Source of the DNA: Cunninghamia lanceolata
Lineage: Eukaryota; Streptophyta; Pinopsida; Cupressales; Cupressaceae
DNA length: 64,000 bases
Assembly: GCA_027924645.1 (NCBI GenBank)
Contig: BSBN01000334.1
Location: 1,922,001-1,986,000 of the forward strand
Direction: 5' to 3'
The first letter of the stretch is position 1, and each line of letters starts with the position of its first letter. Below the pieces are notes generated by a model, which saw only the letters and a list, made by a program, of their open reading frames with translations, did not search any database and was not told where the DNA came from. The position numbers were made by a program, and so were the translations under genes. Below are positions 22,401 through 34,800 of this stretch, piece by piece.

Positions 22401-24180
22401 TTTTTTTTAACAAATTTCCATTAAGGCAAGAATCCATATTTTTCCCACCAATTGAATTCATTGCATTATTAATAATTACACTTGTAAAGAAAGAACAAAT
22501 ACAATTAATTAGATACTCCTAAAAATTAACAACTAGTTTTCTCTCTTTCACAACAACAATATACAATTTTCATATTTGTCACAATAACAACTAAGCCTCA
22601 ACTTTGCTAATTGAAATATCTAAAATTTACATACAAGAAATAGCTTTTAAATACAAATTTTCTTCCTTCATCTTTACTTGAACGGTAAAATTTAAATCAA
22701 CAATTTGTAACTTTCAATACAATGAAAATGGCTTTCACACAACTTAAGGAAACACAATTTTACAACAAGAGAGAGAGATAAGTCCTCCTCTTTAAAAATC
22801 AACAAAGATGAAGCTCCTAAATAGGTCAAGCTCTTTCTTAAGAGCTTAAAGGGTAAAGGAAAATAAAATATTAACTCCAAGCACAAGGAGTTTCTCCAAC
22901 TTCACATTTAGCTCCATTGAACCTGGATATCACAACAAGGGGGAAGAAAACCACACATCTTGCTCTCCTCCCTACCATAGACCTACAAGAGGGTCACCCC
23001 CGAGCTAGGGAGATCATCCACACACTAAGGGTCTCATTCCACATCACAACAAGGAATTCAACACAACCAAAACACATTTTTTACACCCATGGATAATCAC
23101 AACACAAGAACTCAACCAAGGTGAGTTCAAAGGGGTAGGGGAGTGGACACACTCAACTCAAGAGTGCCACTCCTACAAAATATCCCAATATAATTTCCTC
23201 TTATGGCCTCAGGCCAACTCAATTAACATAATTTTCAAAGGTTTCCATATTTTGGCTCTCAAGCCATGTCTCATATTGCTCAAAATCACATATATTGCCC
23301 TCAAGGCTTACAACATCACAAAACAAGGTAATGACCCCAAGGAGGATCACTCCTCCCCTACCCCACACTTGTTGAGCATTTTCTCCCAAGTGGGAGAGGC
23401 TCTTACAACACCCTACAAGATTTTCCCACAATAACAAAATACAACTCAAGAAAATACATCTCACACATATGCATCATGCGAGCAAACTAAAATACAAAGG
23501 GAAGGCCTTAGCCTTGAAAACCAACCTTTAAAAGCTCTATTATGGAAGAAAGTTGATGTAGAGATTCTCCAAATTCTCCTTCCAACATAAGGCACCAAAC
23601 TCCCTCTATCTTTCTCCCCAAGTTAAAATTCAAGCAATTAAAATTTCCAAAAATTCAACAACCTCTCACCTTCTCCCAAGTGGGATTAAAATAAGCTCAA
23701 CCCATGAGCTTAGAGGAATGGGGAGGTGACACTTGTCACCTCCTTACTCTTCCTCCCCACTACAAGCATGTCCCAAGGGATGGGTGTTGACACATGTCAC
23801 TCACCCATCCCCAAGTCTCCCTCACCCCTTACCACTTATCCTCTCTCCAACATGTGGAAGAGAAAAGAGGAGTTAAAGAGGGAATGGGTGACACATGTGT
23901 CCCCTTCCTTTCCTCTCAAGAGGGACCACACAACTCCAACGGTACTCTCACCAATTATGAGAGAGACTTGGAGTCAAGTCCTCCACAATTACTGGATCTT
24001 GGAGTCATCTCCAACCTTGGGAAGTGAAAAGGGATGGGGTTGAGTGTTGGTACCACTCATCCTCTCCCTCCCATGCCTCCAATTTCGTCACTTAACTTCA
24101 GTGTGAAGTTAAGGTGACCATATGGAGGTTTACCAAGGGTTACCCAAGTCAAAAAGGTCCCTAGACCCATGGGGTATAAC

Positions 24181-25640
24181 CTGGGGTCAAGTTTAGCCTA
24201 GTTAGAGCACCAGGGTCAAGTTAAAACACATGAAAAGGGTCTCCAAAAAAAATTAAACAAAAAAAATCAAAGACAAAATTCTTACAACACAAATTATAAT
24301 TCAATTTAAAAGAGCGGTAGACTTAGCTCGATTAACCATAAGCAAAACAACATTATAGAATTTCATCCTACACAAAGTTGATCTTGGTTCCTCATGGAAC
24401 TAGATCGGCTTCACAAGGGATTACAACATCAAGTGTGGGATGACCTCCAATTTTTGTGGCTTGTTAGAAATACATGCGCACTCAATTGCAAAGTTAATTC
24501 CAAATATAAATATCATAGCCAAAGCAAATTAACACATACACTCGCATAAAATATCACTAGTTCACCTAAGCATAAAGGAAGTCACATTACAATTAGATTA
24601 TGAATTCTACATTTCAAACATCCATTCCCAAGATTAAATTACAGAACCAATTTCTATCTAACATCACCCAATTAGTTTTCCTTTAACATCATAATATAAA
24701 CCAATTTTTATCTAACATCACCCAATTAGTTTTCCCATAACATCATAAAGTCTAATAGTTCGGGAATTTGGGATCAACAGTCCCACAAGTCTAAATGTAT
24801 CAACAACAGTAAAGTAAATATTTAAATGAACGGGAATGAAAAAGGTAGGCCCCACAGTTACCACCTAGGGAGATATAAAATCACTTTAAATGGCCCATAA
24901 ATAAAAATAATACCAAATGGTGTAAATCAAATATAAATATACAACACATGATATAAATCAATTTAAGAAGGGTGAACTAGGCCAAATAAATAATTCAAGC
25001 ATGCACGAAAGCATCATTCGATCAAACATGATCCTCATCCCTTTTGGGAATGGATCGGCTTAATAGGGAATTACATGTGTGAAAACTACCTCCAATTTCC
25101 CATGGCCTGGAAATATAACCTACGCAACTAGATCAAGTGGGCAATCACATCATGGATAAATCATAGCCTAAGCAACTGGAATCAAAGTCATGTCATTGCA
25201 TACAACATTAATCATTTCTAACATAATTGAGATTAATAATTGCATTTTCTATCTAATGTCTCATAATCATCATCAAATAATAAATCCACATAATGAACCC
25301 ATAATCACATCAATAATCATCATCAAATATGTCTCACATGCCTAAAATCATCATAACATCAAAATATGATCTAATCAAATCACCATATGTCTAATCAATG
25401 CTAATCCAAAAATTAGGAGATATACTCTAAATCTGCATAATGAAAAATCAATAGTCTCTAAATGTCTGATAATGTCACCAACTATAATGTAAAACGATCA
25501 AAATAGGGAAGTGAAAATAATCGACCTCACACAACACATCTCTTTTCACTGCACATACTTGCACTTGTTCTTAATTGCACTAAATGCTTCCTTTCAGACT
25601 GCAACATTTTTCAGTATCACTACCTGCTCTACCTAAGAGG
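24181..25640. other. Unassigned DNA with internal direct repeats
   Basis: No gene or domain is visible. A ~54-base direct repeat is at 24646-24760, sharing TCTAACATCACCCAATTAG. Diverged phrases GGATCGGCTT...GGGATTAC and ACCTCCAATTT occur twice, about 650 bases apart (near 24400-24460 and 25055-25110). The region lies between D2 and the E1 gag remnant and may hold the rest of the D-bearing element. Confidence 0.4.
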
Positions 25641-26740
25641 TAGACTCCATCATTAGTCTAGAAAAGAATGACTCCAGAACCATACTGAACTGATGTACTT
25701 CCTTATGCATCTAGTCCCTGGATGAAACATTTGTAACAGAGGCTGTCACAGGCTTATTCTTGACTTCATTTATATCCTTGTTGATCCATGTCTTGTTCAT
25801 CTCCTTCTTGGTTTCTACCAGATCATCCTTTTGTACTATTTTCTTCTTTTCTACTAGGTTATCCTTTTTCAAGTTCCTGCTTCTATAGAACTTTGCAATA
25901 TGTCTAGGCCTATTGCAATCATTGCACACAACATTTCTTTCACTATTGTTCCTTCCATTCATTTTGGATCTGCATTGGTTATCTTTGTGTCTAAATATAT
26001 TACATGTAAAGAAACTATCACTGAAGGATTGAGCATCACTATAACCCTTCCTTATCTGACTTCTACATTCATTGGTTTTATGACCAAATCTCTTGCAAGT
26101 AAAGCACTGACCGGAGAAAGATGGAACATTTTGATTCATTCTGCTCCTACAGTGAGTAGCCTTATGACCAAATTTATTGCATGAATGACAATAACCATTG
26201 AAAGATGGATACCTTTAAACATTTGGTTGCCTGACTGATGGTTTTCTTGGTCCACTCCTTTAATTATAGATCTGCTTGCCTTTGTCTTCCTTGTTTTCAA
26301 CATTCACTATTTGACTTGATTTGGAGCATTCACCTTTCTCAATCCCAAATTTTCTTTGTCATCAAAGCTCTTATGGCTATCAATTATCTCATCAAGTTTT
26401 GCTAAACTTATCTTGATTTTTTCTTCATACTTCTTTGCCTTCTCCAAGTCTAACTTCAGGCGAATTGCTTAAGCTTTGTGTAGTCTATAGTTTTGTCTTT
26501 CAAACATTCCTCAATTCTTGCTTGTTATTCATTTACTAACCTCAAATTTTCACTGTCCTCTTTATGTCTTTGTTTAAGATTCTTGACTTTCTCTCTTAAA
26601 TTTATGATGTATTCATTTGCTTCTCTGATATTCTCCTTTAAGTCCATGTTTTCTTCTTCAGATCTTTCTAGGTCTTCAAGAGCAAATTTGAGTTCTTGAA
26701 TGTCAGTAGACAAACATTCTTGTTCTGAAGATTTGATATC
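25640..26740 (-). pseudogene. Sirevirus-like Gag C-terminal part with four zinc knuckles
   Basis: The minus strand reads a charged coiled-coil (26740-26525, LKENIREANEYIINLREKV) and then four knuckle-like motifs: CHSCNKFGHKATHC, CFTCKRFGHKTNEC, FFTCNIFRHKDNQC (first Cys lost) and CNDCNRPRHIAKFY (last Cys lost), then a Lys-rich tail with KKEMNKTWINKDINEVKNKP. Multiple knuckles and a coiled coil fit large copia Gag proteins. A related tail is seen in element F near 47050. In element sense this gag piece lies downstream of a pol piece, so the order is wrong and the copy is chimeric. Confidence 0.75.
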
Positions 26741-27217
26741 ATTATAGGCCTCAGTCACTATTTTAGGCTCAACTTTAGAAATTAAACACATGTTTATTTA
26801 TTCTTCAACAACTTTGTATCATGTCAATTCACATTTTCTTTTATCACTAATGATTTGACACTCTTCTTTCACTTCATCCTGCATTTCCTTTTCTTCAGTC
26901 TCTTCTTCTTCTCTAGTCTGTACTTCCCTTTTTGTAGTATTTTCTTTTTCTCTGCAAGGGAACCTATCTGAATATAATACATATTCATTGACTTATGAAT
27001 ACTTCTGTATGTCTTCATCAACCTTGACATTGGTACTTTCAACAATCTTCCTTAGTCTCTTGTTATAGCACTGGTAAGCTTTGCTCCAAGATGAATACCC
27101 AAGAAAAATACCTTCATCATACTTTGTGTCATCCTTTCCTATTTCTTCTTTTCTTCTGATAAAATATTTGCTTCCAAAAATTTTGAAATATTTAGCAGGG
27201 GAGTCTTTCCATACCAT
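26741..27217 (-). pseudogene. Copia integrase C-terminal end and start of reverse transcriptase
   Basis: The minus strand reads FKIFGSKYFIRRKEE and DEGIFLGYSSWSKAYQCYN, the conserved end of copia integrase (GYSxxSKAYRV-type), then a linker rich in stops and the RT entry CLISKVEPKIVTEAYND. Directly after AYND the reading switches to Gag coiled coil, so RT is missing here. Integrase inserts element DNA into the chromosome. Broken. Confidence 0.8.
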
Positions 27218-27252
27218 AGTTCAAAGGGAGTTCATTCATCATTTGCTTTCAC

Positions 27253-27852
27253 CTATACTCTATTTTGTGTGTATACAATAGTCTGAATTGCTTCTCTCCA
27301 AGATATTTCTGGTAGATTTGTTTCCTCTATCATTGTCCTTGTAGCTTCTTGAACAATCATGTTCTTCATTTCCATCACTCTATTTTTTTGTGGAATTATA
27401 GGAATAGATAGTTGTCTCTTTATCTTAGGATTCTCATAGAATACATTAAACTTATTAGAAGTAAACTCTTCTCCTCTGTCAAACCTTAAACATTTGATAT
27501 TCATATCCAACTCAGTTTCAACTATTTCTTTAAATGCTTTAAACCCATCTAGGGCTTCTAATTTTTCTTTAAGAAAAGTAACCCAAGTCATTCTAGAATA
27601 ATCATCAATGATTAACATAAAATACCTATCATCATGGAAACTTCTTACTCTTGTAGGACCATAGAGGTTTGCGTGAACCAACTCCAACAGTCTGATAGAG
27701 GATTTTTCTTCATCTTGTAAACTTCCACTCACTTGCTTTCTATCTTGACACGCATTGCAAATGATACTGTTAGGTTTTGTAATCTCTGATAGGTCTTTCA
27801 AAATTTGAGCTGAACTTATTCTTACCAGATCATCAAGATTGATATGACACAA
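27253..27852 (-). pseudogene. Copia integrase catalytic core of E1
   Basis: A 200-residue open frame on the minus strand contains IICNACQDRK (HHCC finger end), a core with DDRYFMLIIDDYSRMTWV, LRFDRGEEFTS and NRVMEMKN. In the D,D-35-E triad the second Asp and the Glu are present, but the first, normally in a H-T/A-D-L-x-G-P context, reads HANLYGP, so Asp is replaced by Asn. The conserved NGVVERKN-type block is altered. This copy would be inactive. Family assignment is secure. Confidence 0.85.
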
Positions 27853-28029
27853 TCTCCTATGCTAGAGCCAAAACTCACTTATTTGAGTCATAGAGCAATA
27901 ATAATCACCTTTTCTGAGATGATATAGGTTTCCTTCTATCCTTTTTCTAGCAGCTATCACAATTTTGGATTTCTCTTTGATCTCAAAAATATCATCCTGA
28001 AATACAAGACTATATCCTTTTCTACACAA

Positions 28030-28622
28030 CTATCCAACACTCAAGAGATTTTGCCTTAAATTTTTAACATAAAGAACATCATTAGTATAATGTTTTCCAT
28101 CAAGACTAATTGACCCTTTTCCACATATCTTAGCAGTATAGTTATCTCCAAATATAACTGATCCTTCATCACATTTCTCAAAATTAATAAACTTACTTCT
28201 ATCACTAGTCATATGATTTGAGCAACTACTATCAATGACCCAATAATTATTTTCTTGAAAAGAATCTTCACTATTAGGAATTACCTCTAGATCATTTTCT
28301 TTCATACATCCTTCAGGTTTAGCGCCATAAGCGACATCCTTTGAATCAGTAGGCATGCAGTCACCATTGTCTTCAACATCATAATAGGTTCTCTTAGGCA
28401 TTCTACTTTTATTTTCTTCTTTCTTTCTTCTCAAATTTCTCTTTGGACATCTTGATGCATAATGACAAATCTCGCCACATTTGAAACACTTGAGAGGTAG
28501 CTTGTCCCTATGTACATCAATATCAAATTTTCTTCTTCTCTTAGAGTTAGCTTCCATATTAGCAACAATATTATGATCATTTCCACAGTCACCTTAGGTT
28601 TGTCAGTCTTAAATGTAATTAT
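28030..28622 (-). pseudogene. Copia Gag zinc knuckle and aspartic protease of E1
   Basis: The minus strand reads one intact knuckle, CFKCGEICHYASRC, then an acidic linker and a protease with WVIDSSCSNHMTSDRSKF, the copia form in which catalytic D-S-G is here D-S-S, followed by VIFGDNYTAKICGKGSISL and LYVKNLRQNLLSVG. Protease matures the polyprotein. A frameshift is needed near 28557 to continue upstream into ITTFKTDKPKVTVE. The segment is cut by the LTR of E3 at 28623. Confidence 0.85.
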
Positions 28623-30317
28623 TGTTGATATTCCAGGAACACTAAGAGGGCGGGGGGCATGAATCAATGTTCCAAAAATCTTTTCTTGCACTTTAACTTT
28701 CAGTCATTTACCAAAATTATTTAAACAAAAACACAATATGCATATGAACAACAACCATGAAAAAATGACACATGATCACCAAGATTTTTATGTGGAAAAC
28801 CCAAGAAGGGAAAAACCACAGAGAGAATTAGCTCTCAAATATATATTACAATATTTAGAAAAATAATGTTCAGGCTTGGTCACTCCACGGGCCTAGAACA
28901 TGTTGGCTCACTGCCATGAAGTACAACTAGGTATAGCAGGTTCACTGCCTCAACCCTAAACCTAGCAAGATTACAATAAGGGCTGTTAAACCCTAAGGGC
29001 TATTAAACCCTATTGAAGGCTCACTGCTAGCTCACTTCCGTGATGACGAAAGCTTGCTTCCAATCAGATTACACATGAAAACTAAGTACTGCTTAAGCAT
29101 CTGCCACTATGCCAAGTGCAGTCATTTTATAGCTAAATTTTGAATCCCAAGTCTTTATTCATACTGATCTGTCACTACTCTGTTATTCACATATTCACAT
29201 CACACCCACGCATTCTCTACTCTATTCTATCTCTACTCTGCTCTTCCTCTTCTCTGCTCTACCTTTTTGGACCTTTCTTATTATCTTCCCATCTTCACTC
29301 AAGGACATCTTTTCCATGACTCAACTACAAGTATTTATACACTTTGTGAACCTTGGAATGATCATCAAGGTTGGCATTACAATCATCAACCATTGGAACA
29401 ACCTCCAAGGTTGGTATTACAAACATTTACAAAATAGGTCCTGACCTATTACAATATTATGCAAAGGAAATGAAGTAAAGATGTATGTGGATCATACTAC
29501 GCCTTAGCTAGGACTCAAACACGATCTTCTATGCCACAACATGTTTCCACAATCTTCAAGGAATCTCTACAATAACTGGAATTAAGCAAGTCGGCTAAGA
29601 CTGGTTACATGTTACACTATCTCAGAACAATCTTCAAACACAATCTCAATTCCTTAATGTGGACCAATGTCAATATAGGAACATGATTAGGAGACATCCA
29701 CAAGCATGTTACAATCATTAGGAGCAACCACATGAACCTTAATCACTTTATCCATAGGAATCTTCTCACCAGAACACATGAACTTCACTGTCTTTGACTG
29801 TCATAAAAGAAAGATAGCTTGCAGACTACCAAAACATGAACTACTTCACTTGTAGGCACTTATCATCATCCCAGACTTCCCTCTAGAACCAAAAAGCAAA
29901 ATACTTTATTACGGAGGAATGCGGAGCATAATACTTTCTCCCAGTCACCAAAGAATAATCAGAAGGAGCAGACTTTACTCTGGTGAATGTAACTTTCTCA
30001 CAACTTCACACCAGAAGCTCAAACTTAGGATTTAGTATCTTCAAACATCCCTTTAAATAAATTCCAATCCACAAACCAAGATCTTCATCGAGCAGGAGAT
30101 GTGGAGCAGTTTACCAGACTGTTCTTCAACATACAACTCTCTGTCTATACTACACTTCACTATAACTCAATTGATTCTTTCAGAGAGGCCAATTTTCTCA
30201 ATATCCTCAATACACAAGGCTTCTAAACAAGTAATAGAATATAACATAGTTGACACCAATGAAAATAAAGATATGTTGACATCAATGACAACACCGATTA
30301 GGCACATACTTGCAACA
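28623..30317 (-). repeat. 3' LTR of E3
   Basis: It starts TGTTGATATTCC and ends CTTGCAACA, directly followed by the polypurine block. The hairpin stem GGAACACT (28636-28643) pairs with AATGTTCC (28666-28673) with one mismatch. TCACTGCC-type repeats lie at about 28893-29040. It aligns along its full length with 35349-37039. Confidence 0.85.
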
Positions 30318-30450
30318 ATCTCCCCCTTTTTCATTGATGGCAACATATGATGTGAAAAACTGCAACAACCATCAACACAAGATTCTCCCCCTTTCTCTTT
30401 ACACACCTACACTCTTTCTTTCTACAAGATTCTCCCCTTTCTCTTCAGTA
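30318..30450 (-). promoter_or_regulatory. Repeated polypurine tracts of E3
   Basis: Plus-strand blocks ATCTCCCCCTTTTTCA (30318), TTCTCCCCCTTTCTC (about 30383) and TTCTCCCCTTTCTC (about 30431) are purine-rich on the element strand and sit next to the 3' LTR, as a polypurine primer must. Three tracts, as in E1 and F. Confidence 0.75.
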
Positions 30451-30494
30451 GACAGGGATATTGATAGGGATATTGAATCATGTTTCTTGCTCAA

Positions 30495-31745
30495 CTAAGA
30501 TACTAACCTTTTTCCCAAGAAGAATGCACCTCCACTTGTACTTTTTATGTCATCCACATCTACGACCCAATTTGCATCAGTATATGCACTGAGAGTAAAG
30601 TCACTGTCCTTAGGGTACCACAAACCATAATCCATTATACCTTTTAAATATCTCAAAATTCTCTTGACAACCATCATATGTGATTCCTTAGGTTTTTCTT
30701 GAAATCTTGCCACAAGGCATACTGCATGCATTATGTCAGGTCTGGTTTGAGTCAGATAAAGTAATCCTTCAATCATAGATTTGTACCTTTTCTGGTCCAC
30801 CATGGGTGAGTTATCATAGGTGTGCAAAATAGTTTAGTCTTCCATCCCAAATTTCTTTAACAACTCTTTCACATACTTAGACTAAGAAATGAAGATACCT
30901 TTATCTGATTGACTTATTTACAAACCTAAAAAGAAGTTCATCTCTCCAAACATGGAAATTTCAAATTCACTTTGCATTTCTCCAGTAAAAACTGAGCACA
31001 TACCTTCATTGCCTCCAAAAATAATGTCATCAACAAAGACTGCAACAATTAGGATTTGTTCATCATTGATTTTGAAGTAGATATTATTGTCTGTAGTACC
31101 TTTACTAAACCCTATCTGTATTAGATACCTATCCAACCATGTATACCAGGCCCTGGGGGCTTGTTTTAATCCATACAAAGCTTTCTTCAATCTACATACC
31201 ATGTCACCCTAACCTGATGACTAAAACCCTTCCGATTGTTCAATATAGACTTCTTCCAACTCTCCACTTAAGAAGGTAGACTTCACATCTATTTGATAAA
31301 CCTTGAAATCTTTGTAGGCTAGAAAGGCCAAAAACATCCTTATTGCTTCAATCCTTGCCACTAGAGAAAAAGTTTCTTCAAAGTCTATTCCTTCAACTTG
31401 AGCATATCCTTTGTACACCAACCTGGCTTTGTTTCTTACCACTTCACCATTCTCATTCATTTTATTTCTGAAGACCCACTTTGTGCCAATAAAATTCTTA
31501 TCTACTGGTCTGGGAACAAGATCCCAAGTCTAATTCTTCTCTATCTACATCAATTCCTCTTCCATAGCCTTTGCCAAATTCTCATCTTTGTAAGACTCAT
31601 CCACAATTTTAGGTTCTGTTGGAGCTTCTTTCAAATTAGCAAAGGGTTTTCCAGTTCCAATGCATAGGTAGATTAAGCCAACAAATACAGAAGGTTGTGT
31701 GAGCTGCCTCCCCTTCACTTCTGGTTTTGCCGCACCAAGGGGGTA
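30495..31745 (-). pseudogene. Copia reverse transcriptase and RNase H of E3
   Basis: The minus strand reads a nearly complete RT: WDLVPRP and [31 protein letters not shown] (first catalytic Asp), KKALYGLKQAPRAWY, and the catalytic box in VAVFVDDIIFGG. The connection and RNase H follow: KRYKSMIEGLLYLTQTRPD, LRYLKGIMDYGLWY and SAYTDANWVVDVDDIKSTSG. Catalytic residues are mostly kept but there are stops around 31205-31220, 30910-30915 and 30830-30890, and near 31540-31560. It copies RNA to DNA and removes template RNA; this copy is dead. Confidence 0.9.
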
Positions 31746-34141
31746 ACCCTATTGGTAAATATTTGTCTTTGTTTCACTTACAACAAAAAGATCTAACTTT
31801 TCAGAACAGGTAGAATACTCTCATGTTTGGACCAAGATTTGCATGATAAATCACAAGTTTGGCAATGTTCTTGGACATATCTAACTGGTTATGTATGAGA
31901 GCATGCAAGGTCCTATTTCTAATCCTACAAACTAATAGGTTGGAATTATGAAATGATTTGTATTTATGTTTTGGATGCAAGACAGGGGGTTTTGGATCAT
32001 AACTACTACACAAGGGCAGACCAGTGCCTATCTTAGGGCAAGGAGTCAACTAGATGTATACATGTGAATGACATGCACAAACTCAACAGAGATTCAAGTT
32101 TCAATGGGTTAGATTGGTGCTTGTCTTACAAACATCACCCAAGAATGAGTATTTAGCAATCTCTACTTACAAATATCCCTTCTGACATGCATTCTTCCTC
32201 ATACTTAACCTAAAATAGTTTAATCCACTCCTTGAATGGAAGTTAGAGATCAAGCATGCAATATATAAATATATATCCTAGAATCTTAGTAACCCTTAGC
32301 AACCAGATTCAAAAGAAGGGATGCATACAACCATGGAGACAAATAGCTAAACACAAGCCATGAAGCATTTTTCATATAAAAATGACATGAAACTGAACAT
32401 ATGTCCAACGTGCATTCAGATGTAACTCATAAACTCCAAAAGAGACAGAACAACCAAAAAGCTCTATTTTTTGTTATTTCCCTAATTTTTTTTTGTCCAA
32501 GTCTTCCACACAGAAAAATGAGTGACACAGTCCTCTTATACATCAAGAATGTGCACTCAGCATTAATTACACTGTCATCTCAAATCACCCTCAGATACAC
32601 TACACCATCAGAATGGCGCCCAAAACATTCAATGCACCAGGGAGAAGAAGAGGGAAGGAGCAGTTGAACTCAGGAGACGTGCAGCCGCCTAAAGATTTAC
32701 TTCTTCCAGATGGTAGCTGGCCAATCAATCAGTCAACCATACCTCTGCAACTCTGCCATTAAAGCCAACATACCAATTTCTAGAAATGCACAGTTCACGT
32801 GTTTTTGAAGTTTCTTCTATCTGGAATGCAGTCACGAACACATAGAAATTTCTCCTTTCATTAAAATTTGAATGATTGCCATCGATTCTTTTCCTCCCGC
32901 CAAGATCTGTGGCTTCAATCCGCGTTGAAAAGTCATCGACCAATGAAATTTCACCATGCAGGCAACTCTCTCTCCTTTGACTTTTCACAGCATGAGCATA
33001 CATTTTATGTTTTTCATCCATTTTGCCTTCAAATCTTTGCATATGCGCAAATATACATACAATGCGTGGACCTCAAAATGATTATTAACCATATTGTAAC
33101 TTTGCAATAGGTCCAACTTGTATTCTTTTTCTTTGTATTTCAGCATATACAATGCACTTAACATACAAACTGTGGACCTCACCTTTGAGTTTGCTGATTT
33201 ACATTTTTCGGTCAGGTCCACCTTGTATATCCTCCCTTGTATCTTTACCTTGTATATCACATATATAACTGTGAATATACAAGCAAAACATACATACAAT
33301 TAGACTTCTTCTTTTATCAACTAGAATGTATATTCATTTCGGGTCCAGGATTTGCATCTTAGGATTGCATGTTCCCTTGCATGCTTCCTTTGTATCTTCA
33401 TTGGTCGATCGGAGAAACCTTGGACTTAGCTGTCGATGAGGCTTGTCTTGTCGATGACCCCTTTGTATATCAGCCTCTTGTATATTTTCCTTTGCATATT
33501 AACCTTGCATATCTACCTTGTATATTCGAACATACAAACTCATTGGCCTATCAGTAGGACCACAAAATGAGATGCCGATGTGCATTGTCTCGACGATTTG
33601 ACTTTTGTTTCCTCCCTTTGTATGTTCCGTTGTATATGCAGTTGTATATCGACAGATACATACAATGCAAGATACAAAGGAAACTGCTTTGACTTTTCAA
33701 CTCCGCCATTTGTATCAACACCCACTAGGCCCAACCACCATTTAACCAGATTTGAATCCACTTTGAAGTCCAGTGTTGTATCTACCTGTCGCATATCAAC
33801 ATACATGCAAAATATACATACAATCCTTTACATACAAGCACGAAATATTCCAAGAATCTACCATGTACATCCACCTTCTTTACCTCTGGAATTGCACCTG
33901 AATATCACATACAAGCTTGATATGCATACAAAGATGCATACAACTATTTTTTCCACTTTTTGAAGTTGATTGAATTTATTTTTGGGTCCGCCAATGTACA
34001 TTTGCACTTGTACATACAAAGACACATACAAGCGGCCATATACAAAGATTCATGCATAAAAATATGAAGGCCAACTGATTTAGAATTTTTTGAAGGTTTA
34101 TAATGAAAATGCCTACAGATTTTTAGCTTGAAACCTTAACT
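31746..34141. other. ~2.4-kb non-pol DNA inside E3, with TTGTAT/ATACAA array
   Basis: This stretch separates the integrase end (LISKIEP at 34142) from the RT, which are normally continuous, so it is an insertion or replacement. Terminal repeats and a target duplication were not found. The first part (31800-33050) has only short open frames without recognisable domains (e.g. minus 32725-33042). The second part (33056-34050) is packed with TTGTAT and ATACAA hexamers. Confidence 0.5.
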
Positions 34142-34800
34142 CTAGGTACAGGCACCACCAGGTTCAATCTTGGAAATTAGACAAAAATTTACTTGTTCCT
34201 CTGCAGGTTTTCTTCTGGTTAAGATCCCTTTTCTCTTATCTCCTATGATTTGATCTTCAGAATGAATGAGTCTTACATACCTTGGAGTTTTGGTAGCACT
34301 TATCGGAGCTTGTTCTTCTTCATTTGAGTTGTCTTCATGCTGCACCACTTCTGAAACATCTAGTTCATCTGATTCATATCCACTTGATTCTGAAGACCTT
34401 TCCTTACATCCATCAACTTTAACATTTGCACTTTCAATGATCTTATTCATCCTCTTATTATAGCACCAATAGGCCTTTCTCTTAGTGGAGTAACCAAAGA
34501 AGATTCCTTCATCACATCTAGCACCAAACTTGCCTAAATCTTCTTCTCTTTTGATATAACATTTGCTACCAAAACTTTGAAATATTTCATAGTAGGAACT
34601 TTACCATGACACAATTCATAAGGAGTCTTAGAACTGCTACCTTTTACTTGGACTTTGTTTAGGATATATATAGCGGTGTGAATTACCTCTCTCCAATATG
34701 CTTCTAGAAGATCAGCTTCCTTCATCATGGTTCTAGCAGCTTCTTGAACTGTTTTGTTTTTCCTTTCAACAACTCCATTTTGTTGTGGAGTTCTAGATGT
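34142..34800 (-). pseudogene. Copia integrase C-terminal region of E3
   Basis: The minus strand reads EAYWREVIHTAIYILNKVQ, TPYELCHGKVP, a frameshift, then NKIIESANVKVDG with an acidic Ser/Glu-rich linker (VQHEDNSNEEEQAPISATK) and ends in VNFCLISKIEP, the usual entrance to copia RT. Stops and a frameshift lie near 34534 and 34450. The linker between integrase and RT is typical of Sirevirus-like pol. Confidence 0.8.

Larger units (their letters stand above)
20409..24180. repeat. Unit D2 of a tandem ~4-kb repeat pair
   Basis: D2 (about 3,770 bp) starts TGTCATGGCC and follows the D1 landmark order. The end at about 24180 is set where similarity to the D1 end (AAGTC...CCTAGAC...GGGT-AC) stops. 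D1 and D2 are strongly diverged outside the landmarks, so the duplication is old. No gene is seen. Confidence 0.65.

Noticed and set aside
24181..25640. Third copy of the D unit
   Set aside because: I searched for the double hairpin, TA arrays and the GC palindrome and found none; the internal repeats there are of a different kind.
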